64,000 bases of DNA, from positions 1 through 64,000 of the forward strand of contig JAHLFA010000059.1 of NCBI GenBank assembly GCA_018883985.1, read 5' to 3'. Positions 26,155-35,324 of this stretch are shown here, one piece after another. The notes beneath the pieces are model-generated. The model did not search any database. It was not told the origin of the DNA and saw only the letters and a list, made by a program, of their open reading frames with translations. Positions within the stretch are counted from its first letter, which is position 1. Every line of letters starts with the position of its first letter. The position numbers and the translations under genes are program-made. The stretch is from Candidatus Ruminococcus intestinipullorum (lineage in GTDB: Bacteria; Bacillota; Clostridia; Lachnospirales; Lachnospiraceae).

Positions 26155-26281
26155 GAGATTAAGTTCGAGGACGGTATTAACAAGAGCACCCAGAGGCACC
26201 CTCGATAATTGTGAGTGGTGGGAGTCTATTATCAGTAGTGAATGACAGGACTACAACGAGAATATGTACAGCAATCGCTAA
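26155..26281 (+). pseudogene. rfbB: rfbB (dTDP-glucose 4,6-dehydratase) 3' remnant
   Basis: Two fragments match the C-terminus of RfbB: PEIKFEDGINK, then after a frame break CEWWESIISSE, an in-frame TGA where Tyr is expected, and QDYNENMYSNR ending at a TAA. Family proteins end with WWENIISGEYQNYYEKMYGNR or similar. Only about 40 codons of about 340 survive. Confidence 0.75.
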
Positions 26282-26302
26282 GAAGACACAAGAGGAAAGA
26301 AA

Positions 26303-26794
26303 ATGAAGTTTTTTCTAATAGGTGTTAGCGGTCAGCTAGTATGTGATGTAATGAATGAATTGCTGAATCGTGGCCGTGAAGATGTGGGTTCCGATATTTA
26401 GGAGAACTACAGTAGTGTAGCAGATGGTTCTACGATGACGAAGGCTCAGTAGGCGGTTCTGGATATTACGGATAGGAATACCGTTTGAAAAAGTAATTAC
26501 AGAAGTAAATCTGGATGTTGCAATCCATTGCTGGTTGATATGGATGAAACTGAGAATTACGGGGATTATCACACCACCAATAAGGTCGGGTATATTAGCT
26601 GGTACGATTTCATGAAATAAATCTATCGTCAGGCTGGCCGTAGGACAGAGGACTTTCCCGTAAGTATGGAAGAGTATGGTCTGAGCAAGGCAAACAGTCA
26701 TCTAAATAAGAGAAAGTTGGTAGAAACTGGCTTTATTCCGCTTTTGACATGGCAGGATGCATTGAGCTGTTATTTAAAGAAAGCCAAGCAGTAA
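26303..26794 (+). pseudogene. rfbD: rfbD (dTDP-4-dehydrorhamnose reductase), internally deleted
   Basis: The N-terminus is recognisable as MKFFLIGVSGQLVCDVMNEL (family: GANGQLGxDV, so the NAD-binding glycine is mutated). After a stop come fragments DGSTMTKAQ and VLDITDRNTV, then EVNLDVAIH, and, after a large deletion, the C-terminal pieces VSMEEYGLSKAN, LVETGFIPLLTWQDALSCYL and a stop at 26792. It is 492 bases long against about 850 for an intact gene and has several frame breaks and stops. It follows an intact-looking ribosome site, AGAGGAAAG. Confidence 0.8.
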
Positions 26795-26810
26795 GATGAG
26801 ATAATAGAAA

Positions 26811-26966
26811 ATGGGATAGATTAAAATTGAAAAAATGTAGGTGGCGTGGAACGACCCAGAAATCGGCATAGAATGGTCACAGTTGAAAGGCGAGTACAAG
26901 GGTACGTAAGTGCAGATTACGACACGCTGGAAGTGGATTGTGCTGAAGGATACTTTTAAATTTTAA
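26811..26966 (+). pseudogene. rfbC: rfbC (dTDP-4-dehydrorhamnose 3,5-epimerase) remnant
   Basis: The start reads MG*IKIEKNVGGVE, matching the RfbC N-terminus with a stop at codon 3. After a large deletion the C-terminal part WNDPEIGIEWSQLKGEYKGT is seen, then a frameshift, and the terminal LKDTFKF with its stop at 26964-26966. About 156 bases remain of some 570. With the three preceding remnants it completes a dead dTDP-L-rhamnose cassette. Confidence 0.8.
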
Positions 26967-26985
26967 GAACACAGGGGGAGGAAGA

Positions 26986-28227
26986 ATGCAGCCAGAAAAC
27001 AAAGTACAACACGTATTTCTAGTAGGAGCTAAGAGCTTGGGAGCATATGGAGGATATGAAACTTTTGTTTATAAACTCACAGAGTACCATCAGAATAAGA
27101 AAAATATTAAATATCATGTAGCATGTAAGGCTAACGGTGACGGCTGCATGGATGAAACAAAAGTGGATGGTGTGACAAGAATTAATGATTATGAATTTGA
27201 ATTCCATAATGCACATTGTTTTAAAATAGATATTCCTCAGATTGGGTCGGCACAGGCAATATATTATGATGTTGTGGCATTGAATTCATGCTGTAAATAT
27301 ATAAAAGAACATAATATCAAAAATCCAATTGTATACATTATGGCCTGTCGCATTGGTCCTTTTGCAGGCTATTTTTACAAAAAAATCCATAAATTGGGAG
27401 GTACTGTATATCTGAATCCAGATGGCCACGAGTGGATGAGAGAAAAGTGGCCTGCACTAATTCGGAAGTACTGGAAGATTTCAGAGCAGATGATGGTTAA
27501 ATATTGTGACCTTGTTATCTGTGATTCTGTGAACATCGAAAAATATATTCATGAATGTTATGGCGGTAAAGGTATAAAGGGAAAAAATCCTAATACGACA
27601 TTTATTGCTTATGGTTCAGATTTGACCCTCAGCAAGCTGGCTGATGACGATGAAAAGCTGTTAAATTGGTATAAAGAAAAAGGACTGACGAAGAAAGGGT
27701 ACTACCTTGTCGTTGGTCGCTTTGTACCAGAGAACTCTTTTGAGGTTATGATTCGGGAGTTTATGGAGAGTAATAGCAAAAGAGATTTTGCTATTATTAC
27801 TAATGTAAATGATAAGTTCTTGAATGAGCTTGAAGAAAGACTTCATTTCAAGAGTGATGAGAGAATTAAATTTACTGGTACGGTTTATAATCAGGAGTTA
27901 CTCAAAAAAATCCGAGAAAATGCCTACGCATATTTCCATGGTCATACGGTGGGAGGGACTAATCCTTCGCTGATTGAAGCTCTTGGTAGTACAGATTTGA
28001 ATCTACTGGTTGATGTCAGTTTTAACAGGGAAGTGGCGGAGGACTGTGCGCTTTATTGGAGCAGTAAGCCGAAGAGTCTTGCAAAATTAATTGATAAAAC
28101 GGATCAAATGAGTGCTGACGAAATTGCAGAGATGGGCAGAAGAGCTAAGAAGCGTGTGGAAGAAGAGTACACATGGGATAAGATTTGTGGACAGTATGAA
28201 GATGTGTTTGCAGATAGGGGAAATTAA
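26986..28227 (+). CDS. Rhamnosyltransferase-like glycosyltransferase (WchF/Cps2T, DUF1972 type)
   Basis: A 413-residue GT4-type enzyme that closely follows the pattern of streptococcal beta-1,4-rhamnosyltransferases: N-terminal YGGYETFVYKLTEY, IMACRIGPFAGYF, LNPDGHEWMREKWP, and the C-terminal nucleotide-sugar part LVVGRFVPENSFEVMIREFM and HGHTVGGTNPSLIEALGS with the EX7E-like acidic motif. It likely adds the second sugar of the repeat unit, L-rhamnose from dTDP-rhamnose if specificity is conserved. The local rhamnose-synthesis genes just upstream are all decayed, so the donor would have to come from elsewhere. A GGGGGAGG site precedes the start. Confidence 0.85.
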   Translation: MQPENKVQHVFLVGAKSLGAYGGYETFVYKLTEYHQNKKNIKYHVACKANGDGCMDETKVDGVTRINDYEFEFHNAHCFKIDIPQIGSAQAIYYDVVALNSCCKYIKEHNIKNPIVYIMACRIGPFAGYFYKKIHKLGGTVYLNPDGHEWMREKWPALIRKYWKISEQMMVKYCDLVICDSVNIEKYIHECYGGKGIKGKNPNTTFIAYGSDLTLSKLADDDEKLLNWYKEKGLTKKGYYLVVGRFVPENSFEVMIREFMESNSKRDFAIITNVNDKFLNELEERLHFKSDERIKFTGTVYNQELLKKIRENAYAYFHGHTVGGTNPSLIEALGSTDLNLLVDVSFNREVAEDCALYWSSKPKSLAKLIDKTDQMSADEIAEMGRRAKKRVEEEYTWDKICGQYEDVFADRGN

Positions 28228-28229
28228 CT

Positions 28230-29420
28230 ATGAAAATATTGGCAATACATAATTTCCATAGAAAAGGTTCAGCTAGTGGTGATGATCAAGTGTTTAAGAG
28301 TGAAACAGAACTGCTGGAGAGTCATGGAAATCAAGTAATTAAATATACAGTTTCTAACGATGAGTTTGATAACGCTGGGGTAATAGGAAAGCTATCAGCG
28401 ACGTTGGGAATGCTATGGAGTACAAAAAATTATAAAGCTGTTCAGCAGCTAATTGAATCAGAAAAACCAGATATTGTACATATTCATACTTTCTTTCCGT
28501 TGCTCTCGCCGTCCATTCTCTATGCTGCCAAGCGAAGCGGAGTCAAAGTGGTGGCAACATTACATGATACCCGTTTTGTTTGTCCGTGTTCAACATCTTT
28601 ACGTAGAATGGAGTTGTGTAATGAATGCGGCGATGGAAAGTATTTTCGGATGTGCAAGTATGGCTGCTTTAAAAATTCTAGGTTACAGAGTTTTATTGTA
28701 GCTGGAATTTTTACTTATCATCGTATGAGAAAAAGTTTTTATGAGCAGATTGACTGCTATATTTGTTTGAATGAGAATCAGATTCACCTTTTGACTAATA
28801 ATGGATTTGATAAAAACAAGATTGCAAAGAAGTACAATTTTGTACCTGATGTAGAAGCAAATCTCAAAGCAGCTAGGATTGAAGGTTTACCAGAACATTA
28901 CGCGGTTTTCTTTGGTCGAATTGGTGAGGAAAAAGGTATAAGAATTTTGATGAAGATATGGGATGAGCTTTCGGATATTCCGCTAGTTGTCATGGGCAGT
29001 GGCCCGCTCGAAGATGAGTTTAAACAGTGGGCAGAGAAGCACGATAATGTTTACTTTTTAGGATATACACAGCATGATAAATGCCTCTCCATTGTAAAAG
29101 GGGGAGAGTTTGTAGTATTTCCATCTATTTGGTACGAGGGCTGCTCTATGGTTGAAATTGAGACGGAGAGTTTAGGAAGAGGATTGATAGCAACGGATCT
29201 TGGATTCTCAACAGAAGCGATTGAAAATGGAGTAAATGGATATAAAGTAAAACTCGGTGATGTTGAAGAGTTCCGTAAATGTATTACAGAACTATGGAAT
29301 AAATCGGAACTGATTTCTGAAATTGGAAAAAATGCTAGAAGAGATTATGAACGGAAATACAGACCAGAAGATAACTATGAGCAACTGATGGGGATTTATA
29401 AAAAGACAATGGAGCAATGA
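28230..29420 (+). CDS. GT4-family glycosyltransferase
   Basis: A 396-residue GT-B-fold enzyme. The N-terminal part has HNFHRKGSASGDDQVFKSE and DIVHIHTFFPLLSPSIL; a cysteine-rich insert (CPCSTSLRRMELCNECGDGK and CKYGC) is typical of a subgroup of GT4 enzymes in capsule loci. The C-terminal donor domain shows VFFGRIGEEKGI and the catalytic motif SIWYEGCSMVEIETESLGRG. The sugar donor and acceptor cannot be deduced. It starts two bases after the previous stop and overlaps the acyltransferase start (ATGA). Confidence 0.88.
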   Translation: MKILAIHNFHRKGSASGDDQVFKSETELLESHGNQVIKYTVSNDEFDNAGVIGKLSATLGMLWSTKNYKAVQQLIESEKPDIVHIHTFFPLLSPSILYAAKRSGVKVVATLHDTRFVCPCSTSLRRMELCNECGDGKYFRMCKYGCFKNSRLQSFIVAGIFTYHRMRKSFYEQIDCYICLNENQIHLLTNNGFDKNKIAKKYNFVPDVEANLKAARIEGLPEHYAVFFGRIGEEKGIRILMKIWDELSDIPLVVMGSGPLEDEFKQWAEKHDNVYFLGYTQHDKCLSIVKGGEFVVFPSIWYEGCSMVEIETESLGRGLIATDLGFSTEAIENGVNGYKVKLGDVEEFRKCITELWNKSELISEIGKNARRDYERKYRPEDNYEQLMGIYKKTMEQ

Positions 29421-30067
29421 TTATGGATTTGAGGATAAGTACAGCAGATAAACTTACTATTTTATATCGTACAGGAATTAAATTTTTTAGGGGCATGGTA
29501 CGCAGAATCTTCCTAAAAGAAGTACATGGAATGCTTTTGGTGGGGAAGGGTGTGCAGATTTCCCATGGTAAACATATCCGCTGTGGCAAAAATGTTAAGT
29601 TTGAAGACTATTCAGAAATTCATGGATTGTGTTCAGAGGGCTTGAATTTTGGTGATTATGTAACAATAGGCCGAGGGTGTATGATTAGACCGTCCAGTTA
29701 TTATGGTGGCGACTATGGAATTGGCCTAACGATAGGGGAGAGTAGTTCAATTGGCCCTTATGGATATGTGGGATGCTCTGGAAAAATCACTATTGGCAAG
29801 AATGTGATGTTTGGACCTAAATGCAGTCTGTTTGCAGAAAATCACGTGTTTTCTAATACAGAATTAAGTATTAAAAGCCAAGGGGTCAAGCAAAAAGGAA
29901 TTACCGTTGAAGATGACTGCTGGATTGGAAGTAATGTCACAATCCTTGACGGAGTAACAATTGGAAAAGGTTCTGTCATTGGAGCAGGAACACTAGTAAC
30001 TAAGGATATTCCAGCAGGGTCTGTAGTGGTAGATATGAGAAATAAAAAAATAAGAGATAGACGATAG
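29417..30067 (+). CDS. Hexapeptide-repeat acyltransferase (WbbJ/maltose acetyltransferase-like)
   Basis: A 216-residue left-handed beta-helix acyltransferase. The repeating [IV]G-x4 pattern is clear in VTIGRGCMIRP, LTIGESSSIGPYGYVGCSG, KITIGKNVMFGP and ITVEDDCWIGSNVTILDGVT. The catalytic histidine is probably in FAENHVF, and the C-terminal IGKGSVIGAGTLVTKDIP is standard for O-acetyltransferases. It probably O-acetylates a sugar of the repeat unit. Its start overlaps the preceding glycosyltransferase stop by four bases, so the genes are coupled. Confidence 0.9.
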   Translation: MIMDLRISTADKLTILYRTGIKFFRGMVRRIFLKEVHGMLLVGKGVQISHGKHIRCGKNVKFEDYSEIHGLCSEGLNFGDYVTIGRGCMIRPSSYYGGDYGIGLTIGESSSIGPYGYVGCSGKITIGKNVMFGPKCSLFAENHVFSNTELSIKSQGVKQKGITVEDDCWIGSNVTILDGVTIGKGSVIGAGTLVTKDIPAGSVVVDMRNKKIRDRR

Positions 30068-30103
30068 AGTACAACGATAAAGTGGCACTTCATTGGAGGA
30101 AAA

Positions 30104-31240
30104 ATGAGTAGTAACAAAGTAAAAAAAATTTTATATGTCCGGTGTGCACCGTATATATTAAATTTTGATAGCTATAATTTGCAAGAAGTCGGTTTAGGAA
30201 GTGCATTTTGCCGAAGGAATTATGATTTTGATCTTATTTACTATTCTAAAAAGGATAAAAATCAGGAAATCGACATTGGTAATCGTAAATTGACAATCCT
30301 TTGGAGAAAAGGGTTTAAACTGTTAAGAACAGGAATTTACCCGTTTTTGTTAAATATGGAATTTCTCAAACAGTATGACATAATAATCGTCTCAGAATAT
30401 GGACAGTTTATGAGTTATCTGATTGCTAAAAGACACTCAAATGTTTACTTGTACAACGGACCATATTATAATTTATTCAAAATTCCATTTGTCGAACTAA
30501 TATATGACAAACTTTATTGCAAAAAAATCAATAGCAAAATGAAAAAGATTTTCTGTAAAACCCAAATGGCAAAGGAGTTCATAGAAAAGAAAGGTCTAAC
30601 CAATACAATAGTAACGGGAGTGGGACTAGATGTTGCGAAGTTTGCTGCAGAAAAAAGCGTATTGCCAGAAACACAGTACTTAATGGATAAAATGAAGGGA
30701 AAAAGAAACCTACTCTATGTGGGAAGTATTATTCCAAGAAAAAATATTGAATTGATAGTAAAGGCATTTGTGGAATTAAAGAAAGATACTCAGAATTGTG
30801 ATTTGCAGCTAACCTTAATTGGAAAAGGAGATTTTACGTATACACAGAAATGCAAAGAGATAATTCCTGAAAATCTGAAAAAAGACGTGATTTGGTGTAC
30901 ATTTATAAAAAATGCTCAACTTAAGTATATTTACAAAAGTTCATATGCCTTTTTATTACCTTCAGTTCAAGAAATATTTGGAATGGTCTTGTTGGAAGCA
31001 ATGTATTTTGGCCTTCCGGTGATATCAAGCCATAGCGCAGGTGCAGGAACGGTAATTCAGAATAACAGAAATGGATTGATTGTTGAACAATTTAGTGTGA
31101 GTGAATGGAAAGAGGCGATACAAAAGTTACTTGAGGATGAAGAGTTTGCTCGTAACTTGGGAAATGAAGCCCAAAAAACTATTAAGAAAGATTTTATGTG
31201 GGATAATATAGCCGATAAGATGATGAAGTATATGGATTGA
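30104..31240 (+). CDS. GT4-family glycosyltransferase
   Basis: A 378-residue GT-B enzyme of glycosyl transferases group 1. The donor-binding half contains LLYVGSIIPRKNIELIVKAF and the acidic motif PSVQEIFGMVLLEAMYFGLP, with glutamates in the E-x7-E arrangement. The N-terminal acceptor half has no distinctive motif. GGAGGAAA precedes the ATG. It follows the acyltransferase by 36 bases. Specificity is unknown. Confidence 0.88.
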   Translation: MSSNKVKKILYVRCAPYILNFDSYNLQEVGLGSAFCRRNYDFDLIYYSKKDKNQEIDIGNRKLTILWRKGFKLLRTGIYPFLLNMEFLKQYDIIIVSEYGQFMSYLIAKRHSNVYLYNGPYYNLFKIPFVELIYDKLYCKKINSKMKKIFCKTQMAKEFIEKKGLTNTIVTGVGLDVAKFAAEKSVLPETQYLMDKMKGKRNLLYVGSIIPRKNIELIVKAFVELKKDTQNCDLQLTLIGKGDFTYTQKCKEIIPENLKKDVIWCTFIKNAQLKYIYKSSYAFLLPSVQEIFGMVLLEAMYFGLPVISSHSAGAGTVIQNNRNGLIVEQFSVSEWKEAIQKLLEDEEFARNLGNEAQKTIKKDFMWDNIADKMMKYMD

Positions 31241-31253
31241 ACAGAGGAAGAAG

Positions 31254-32162
31254 ATGATGCAGGAGCTAAAGTTTTCATTTTTGATTCTAAATTATAGAAA
31301 TATTGAAGAAACAATTAAGTGTGTTGAGTCCATTCAGAAAGCAGAATATAAAAATTCAACTATTGTAATTGTTGATAATGGTTCTGCTGATGGATCATAC
31401 GAAAGAATTTGTGAGTTATACAGTGGAGCAAAAGACATTCACATTATTAAATCAGAGATAAATTTGGGTTTTTCTGGAGGAAATAATCTGGGCTACGCAT
31501 TTGTTAGAGAAAAAATAAAGCCAGATTTTTTGATTGTGACAAACAACGATGTTTTTTTTCCACAGGTAGATATGCCTAAGCGAATTCAAGAAACCTATGA
31601 GAATACAGGATTTTATGTTTTGGGACCAGATATTTATGTTCGTAAAAGTCATGAACATCAGAGTCCAATAATGTTAACCTTGCCAACTAGGGAGGATGTC
31701 GAAAAGGAACTTCAAATGTATGAATTCTATTTAGAACATCCAGATAAATGGGTGACAAGAAGAAAAATACAAACGATAAAAAATCGCGTGTGCCAGTCCA
31801 ACGATTTTCTAAAATACATTTATAGTAAAATAAAAGGTAAAAAATCTATTGATTACTCTCAAAAATATGTGAATTGTTGTGTGCAGGGTGCATGTATTAT
31901 TGTTTCAAGAAAATTTATTGAAGCAGAAGAAAAAATGTTCACACCGGAGCCGTTTTTGTATTGTGAGGAATTGCTACTTTTCAAGAAATGCGTAGATAAA
32001 CATTATTTGACTGTATATGATCCTTCAATTCAAATATGGCACGAGGATAGCTCTACAATGAAGAAAATTAATTCTAATGCCTTGGAAAAGGCAAAATTCA
32101 CATTAAAACATCATGTGGCGGCGAGAAAGCTTGTATTGCAGGTATATCGGGGGAATAAATAA
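31254..32162 (+). CDS. GT2-family glycosyltransferase (WbbL-like)
   Basis: A 302-residue GT-A enzyme. The N-terminus has LNYRNIEETIKCVESI, VDNGSADGSYERI and LGFSGGNNLGYAFV, then the metal-binding ND in VTNNDVFF (the DXD equivalent), as in the WbbL/rhamnosyltransferase branch of GT2. The C-terminal part has CVQGACIIVSRKFI. Because this branch often uses dTDP-rhamnose, it may be a second candidate rhamnosyltransferase, but that is not certain. An ATG three bases later is an equally good start. Confidence 0.85.
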   Translation: MMQELKFSFLILNYRNIEETIKCVESIQKAEYKNSTIVIVDNGSADGSYERICELYSGAKDIHIIKSEINLGFSGGNNLGYAFVREKIKPDFLIVTNNDVFFPQVDMPKRIQETYENTGFYVLGPDIYVRKSHEHQSPIMLTLPTREDVEKELQMYEFYLEHPDKWVTRRKIQTIKNRVCQSNDFLKYIYSKIKGKKSIDYSQKYVNCCVQGACIIVSRKFIEAEEKMFTPEPFLYCEELLLFKKCVDKHYLTVYDPSIQIWHEDSSTMKKINSNALEKAKFTLKHHVAARKLVLQVYRGNK

Positions 32163-32272
32163 TATATGGGAATTGAACAAAAAGAATTTGTCTATATGAC
32201 AAGGTATTCTTTATATTTGGCAACTATAAATTTATTTCACCGTCGCTTTATAAATTATTTAATGGAGGGTAT

Positions 32273-32945
32273 ATGTATAATTCTTATCGCTTTACTTATG
32301 ATTCTATGCCGATTAAGAAGTTGATATTTAGGGCTATAGTTATTTGTTTGGTTGTAATGTTTTCAATAAAGGCACTGCATTTTCCACAGCAATTTTTTCC
32401 TTTTCATCAAGTGTTATTTAAGGGAGTGCTTAAAACATACTTTATAATTCATGTTTTTGTAATAGCTATAAGCACGATGATGTATACATTTGGTTTTGCA
32501 AAGGATAAGATACGAATCTAAAGGAGTGTTAATAGGTCATTCCATGAGGAATGATTATCCCAATACGGTATTCAATTATAAGTGTTTCAGTAGTTAACAA
32601 ATCAATTTGCGATTTTTCTTTGTATTTCTCTGATGCTTATAAAAATCTATGGTACAGGTGGAACTATCGTTGTTGAACTTAACCACTTGATGATAAGTAG
32701 GTTAAGTAGTATGAGTTATTTTTGGAATACTTATGGGATAAGTTTATTTGGCACATAGATTGTTCGAATAGTGATTTTAAAAGCTTTAAATAGTGGAGAA
32801 CGAGCACATATTCTCGATAATTTTTATATGAACTTATTAGTGAGCTCTGGACTAGTGTTTATAGGTGTGTTTTTATATCTAGTATGTAAGATCTCAAAAA
32901 AATTAGTTGAAGTAGGACACGATCCTGATAGGCGGCATGGCCGCT
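32273..32945 (+). pseudogene. Decayed O-antigen/EPS polymerase (wzy-like)
   Basis: An 82-codon frame (32273-32521) with hydrophobic segments ends KTYFIIHVFVIAISTMM, like a central part of Wzy polymerases. Continuing through stops and frame breaks, pieces GHSMRNDYPNTVFNY, LNHLMISRLSSMSYFWNTYG, ISLFGT and LDNFYMNLLVSSGLVFIGV appear in the order expected for the periplasmic loop and last helices of a Wzy protein. The gene is fragmented by at least three frame breaks. An intact Wzy-like gene lies 1.1 kb downstream, so this one looks superseded. Confidence 0.65.
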
Positions 32946-33175
32946 AAAATTAATAAATTACAAAAAATGCATCCCCAATTCCAAAAGTGTGTTCTATCTA
33001 TTTTGGACAGATTATCTTGTTAAGTAAGGGCCGGCGAAATACCGTATTTTTGGAGTGTTTTATCAATGGTTTTTGAAAAAAGAGGGGGACTTATAAAAGA
33101 GGTTTCTTGGAAGTCGTACAGAATGGGGCTTAAAGATTCCGAGAGTCTATTGTATTAAAATGGAGGAATGAGACA
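32946..33175. other. Non-coding stretch before the GT2 gene
   Basis: No gene is visible. A fragment around 33045-33160 could be read as FGVFYQWFLKKEG and similar pieces, but it matches no family I recognise. It is probably more decayed locus sequence. The final bases hold the GGAGGAATGA ribosome site of the next gene. Confidence 0.3.
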
Positions 33176-34024
33176 GTGATATCAGTTGTCATGGCAACCT
33201 ATAATGGAGAACAATATATTATAGAACAAATAGAGTCCATAGTGAATCAAACAGTTACTGTAGATGAAATCATTATATGCGATGATATGTCTAGTGATAA
33301 AACTGTTGAAATTATTAAAAAATATATTAATGAGAAATGCCTCTCTCAAATCATTAGATTGTATCCAAACAATCAAAACGTTGGATATATTAGAAATTTT
33401 TATAATGGAATAAGCAGAAGCCATGGAGAGTATATCTTCCTAGCAGATCAAGACGATGTATGGGAGGTAAATAAGGTTGAACGAATGATTGCTACAATGC
33501 ACACTTGTAATGCGGAGGTGATTTGTTCAAATTTTAGTTTGATTGATGCGAGTGGAAAAACATATTCCAGAAAGGCAAGAATTCCGGAGTTTGTTCAAAA
33601 TACATCAGAGGAAGTAAGCAAGATTAAATTTATACCATTATTATTTGGTAATGTTTCACAAGGCTGTACGTATTGTTTTACTGAAAAGGTTAGGGATGTG
33701 TATTTGAGTGCAAATTATGATGAGATAATTCATGATTATCAAATTATGCTCATCGGATCTGCTATGGATGGCGCATATTTTCTGAATGAAAAATTGATTC
33801 GATATAGGCTGCATGGAAATAATAATATTGGATTTTCAGAGAAAAAGACGCTCAAGCATATTGACTTTAGATTGAAAGTGAAAAAACCTAAAGTTGCAGG
33901 TTTTATTGATCGTATAAAAAATGAAATAGATGTTCCGCATTATATGATAGCTCAAGCAGTTTTATATCTAAAATTGCCAGTATGGAAAGCAGTGTTTAAC
34001 AGATTCTTTGGGCGAAAGGAGTAA
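33176..34024 (+). CDS. GT2-family glycosyltransferase
   Basis: A 282-residue GT-A enzyme starting at GTG 33176 behind TGGAGGAATGAG. The motifs are SVVMATYNGEQYIIEQIESI, IICDDMSSDKTVEII, NVGYIRNFYNGI and the DXD-type LADQDDVW, typical of the rhamnosyltransferase-like subgroup of GT2 that uses the QDD motif. The C-terminal region has RYRLHGNNNIGF. It overlaps slightly with the frame of the next gene but ends four bases before its true start. Donor and acceptor are unknown. Confidence 0.88.
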   Translation: MISVVMATYNGEQYIIEQIESIVNQTVTVDEIIICDDMSSDKTVEIIKKYINEKCLSQIIRLYPNNQNVGYIRNFYNGISRSHGEYIFLADQDDVWEVNKVERMIATMHTCNAEVICSNFSLIDASGKTYSRKARIPEFVQNTSEEVSKIKFIPLLFGNVSQGCTYCFTEKVRDVYLSANYDEIIHDYQIMLIGSAMDGAYFLNEKLIRYRLHGNNNIGFSEKKTLKHIDFRLKVKKPKVAGFIDRIKNEIDVPHYMIAQAVLYLKLPVWKAVFNRFFGRKE

Positions 34025-34028
34025 GTCA

Positions 34029-35303
34029 ATGAGCATAACAAAATCTTTTCTGATTGGCCTTGTAGGGATGACATCATCGTGGGCTATAATCAGATTTGGA
34101 AACAATAGCTTGTTTAAGATACTCGTTATATGTATTCTGTTTGTAAATTTAGTTGGATTAAGTATTAAATTTAGAAAAATGAATCTTAATCCATGTTTTT
34201 ATTTGATGTATGGAAGTATGGTAATAACATTTCTATTCACAAATAGTATGACGATAGGGGCGGAATGGGTAAAACAGGAGAATATTCAGTTTTTTTGGAT
34301 GACAGTTTACGCAATATTCTATTTGATAGCCTCTGCATTTTTAGACAAACAAATTGAAATTTATTTTAAGGGCTTCATGTATGGAAGCTTGATACAAATG
34401 GCATGGGTAATCGTTCAGTATATGATATATACAGTGACTGGACTTGATATAAACATGCAACTATTTTCGAAATTATATGGTAGAAGCTATATTAAAGAAG
34501 GGGGATTTGGTGCTTCGGGTCTTGCGTGGCATCCAAGTAATTTAGCGGTACTGCTTGTTATATTATTTTGGGTGTTTGATAGCTGGTATTGGAAATTTAT
34601 TGTACTTGTGACGGCGATACTGAGTAATAACTCTACAGTTATAATTTGTGTGATAACATGCATCGTTGTAAACATTTTTGCAGATAAAAAGGATAAATTC
34701 AGGAGCATTAAAATTGGAAAGAGAACGATTGTAATAACGTTTATTGCTATCTTTGTAATGCTGATACTTTTTATTAAAACTGATTTGTTATTGATTGCTA
34801 GTAACAGAATCTTGTTTATCTATAATAGAATATTTGGTGGATATTATGATGGTGGAAGTACAAATGCGCATATTCGTTATTATACCACGATTCCAAATGT
34901 AATAGCTCGTTATCCATTAACAAAGGTTTTGTTTGGTTTTGGAGAGGGATGCTCAGGGTATGTTATGACAAGTTTATTTGGACAATATAGTAATATCGGT
35001 GCGTGGGCATTGGAATGTGATATTGTTAATATCTTGTGGAATAAAGGATTAGTAGGATTCTTTTTATTCTATGGATGGCTACTTTCTATTGTAAAAAGAG
35101 GGTGGGCAGTCAATCACAAATATGCGTATATAATGTTCGCTATAATAGTGGGAGGAATATTTTATAATATTCAGTACGACTGGGTTATCGTTTTGGAAGT
35201 GATTATTGATATTGCTATTTATAGAAAGATTGATTTGTTTGCTATGAACTATTTTTCTAAAAGAGATAATACGAGATTGTACAGATCTCGCATAAAGTGG
35301 TGA
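34029..35303 (+). CDS. Wzy-like polysaccharide polymerase / O-antigen ligase-family membrane protein
   Basis: A 424-residue protein with roughly ten hydrophobic segments and a long extracytoplasmic loop before the last helices (about 265-335, containing FGGYYDGGSTNAHIRYYTTI and FGFGEGCSGY). This topology is that of Wzy polymerases, which join repeat units outside the membrane. Sequence conservation in the family is low, so the call depends on topology and locus. ATG 34029 is chosen because AAAGGAG lies just upstream. It follows the GT2 gene by four bases. Confidence 0.75.
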   Translation: MSITKSFLIGLVGMTSSWAIIRFGNNSLFKILVICILFVNLVGLSIKFRKMNLNPCFYLMYGSMVITFLFTNSMTIGAEWVKQENIQFFWMTVYAIFYLIASAFLDKQIEIYFKGFMYGSLIQMAWVIVQYMIYTVTGLDINMQLFSKLYGRSYIKEGGFGASGLAWHPSNLAVLLVILFWVFDSWYWKFIVLVTAILSNNSTVIICVITCIVVNIFADKKDKFRSIKIGKRTIVITFIAIFVMLILFIKTDLLLIASNRILFIYNRIFGGYYDGGSTNAHIRYYTTIPNVIARYPLTKVLFGFGEGCSGYVMTSLFGQYSNIGAWALECDIVNILWNKGLVGFFLFYGWLLSIVKRGWAVNHKYAYIMFAIIVGGIFYNIQYDWVIVLEVIIDIAIYRKIDLFAMNYFSKRDNTRLYRSRIKW

Positions 35304-35324
35304 ATCTAGAGGAGAATAAGCTAT

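Noticed and set aside
26336-26701. Minus-strand 121-codon frame in the 26-27 kb gap
   Set aside because: It is antisense to the rfbD remnant, whose plus-strand fragments match a known family at both ends.
32273-32521. An independent small membrane protein of 82 residues
   Set aside because: The sequence continues through frame breaks into further Wzy-like segments in the right order, so a polymerase remnant explains it better.
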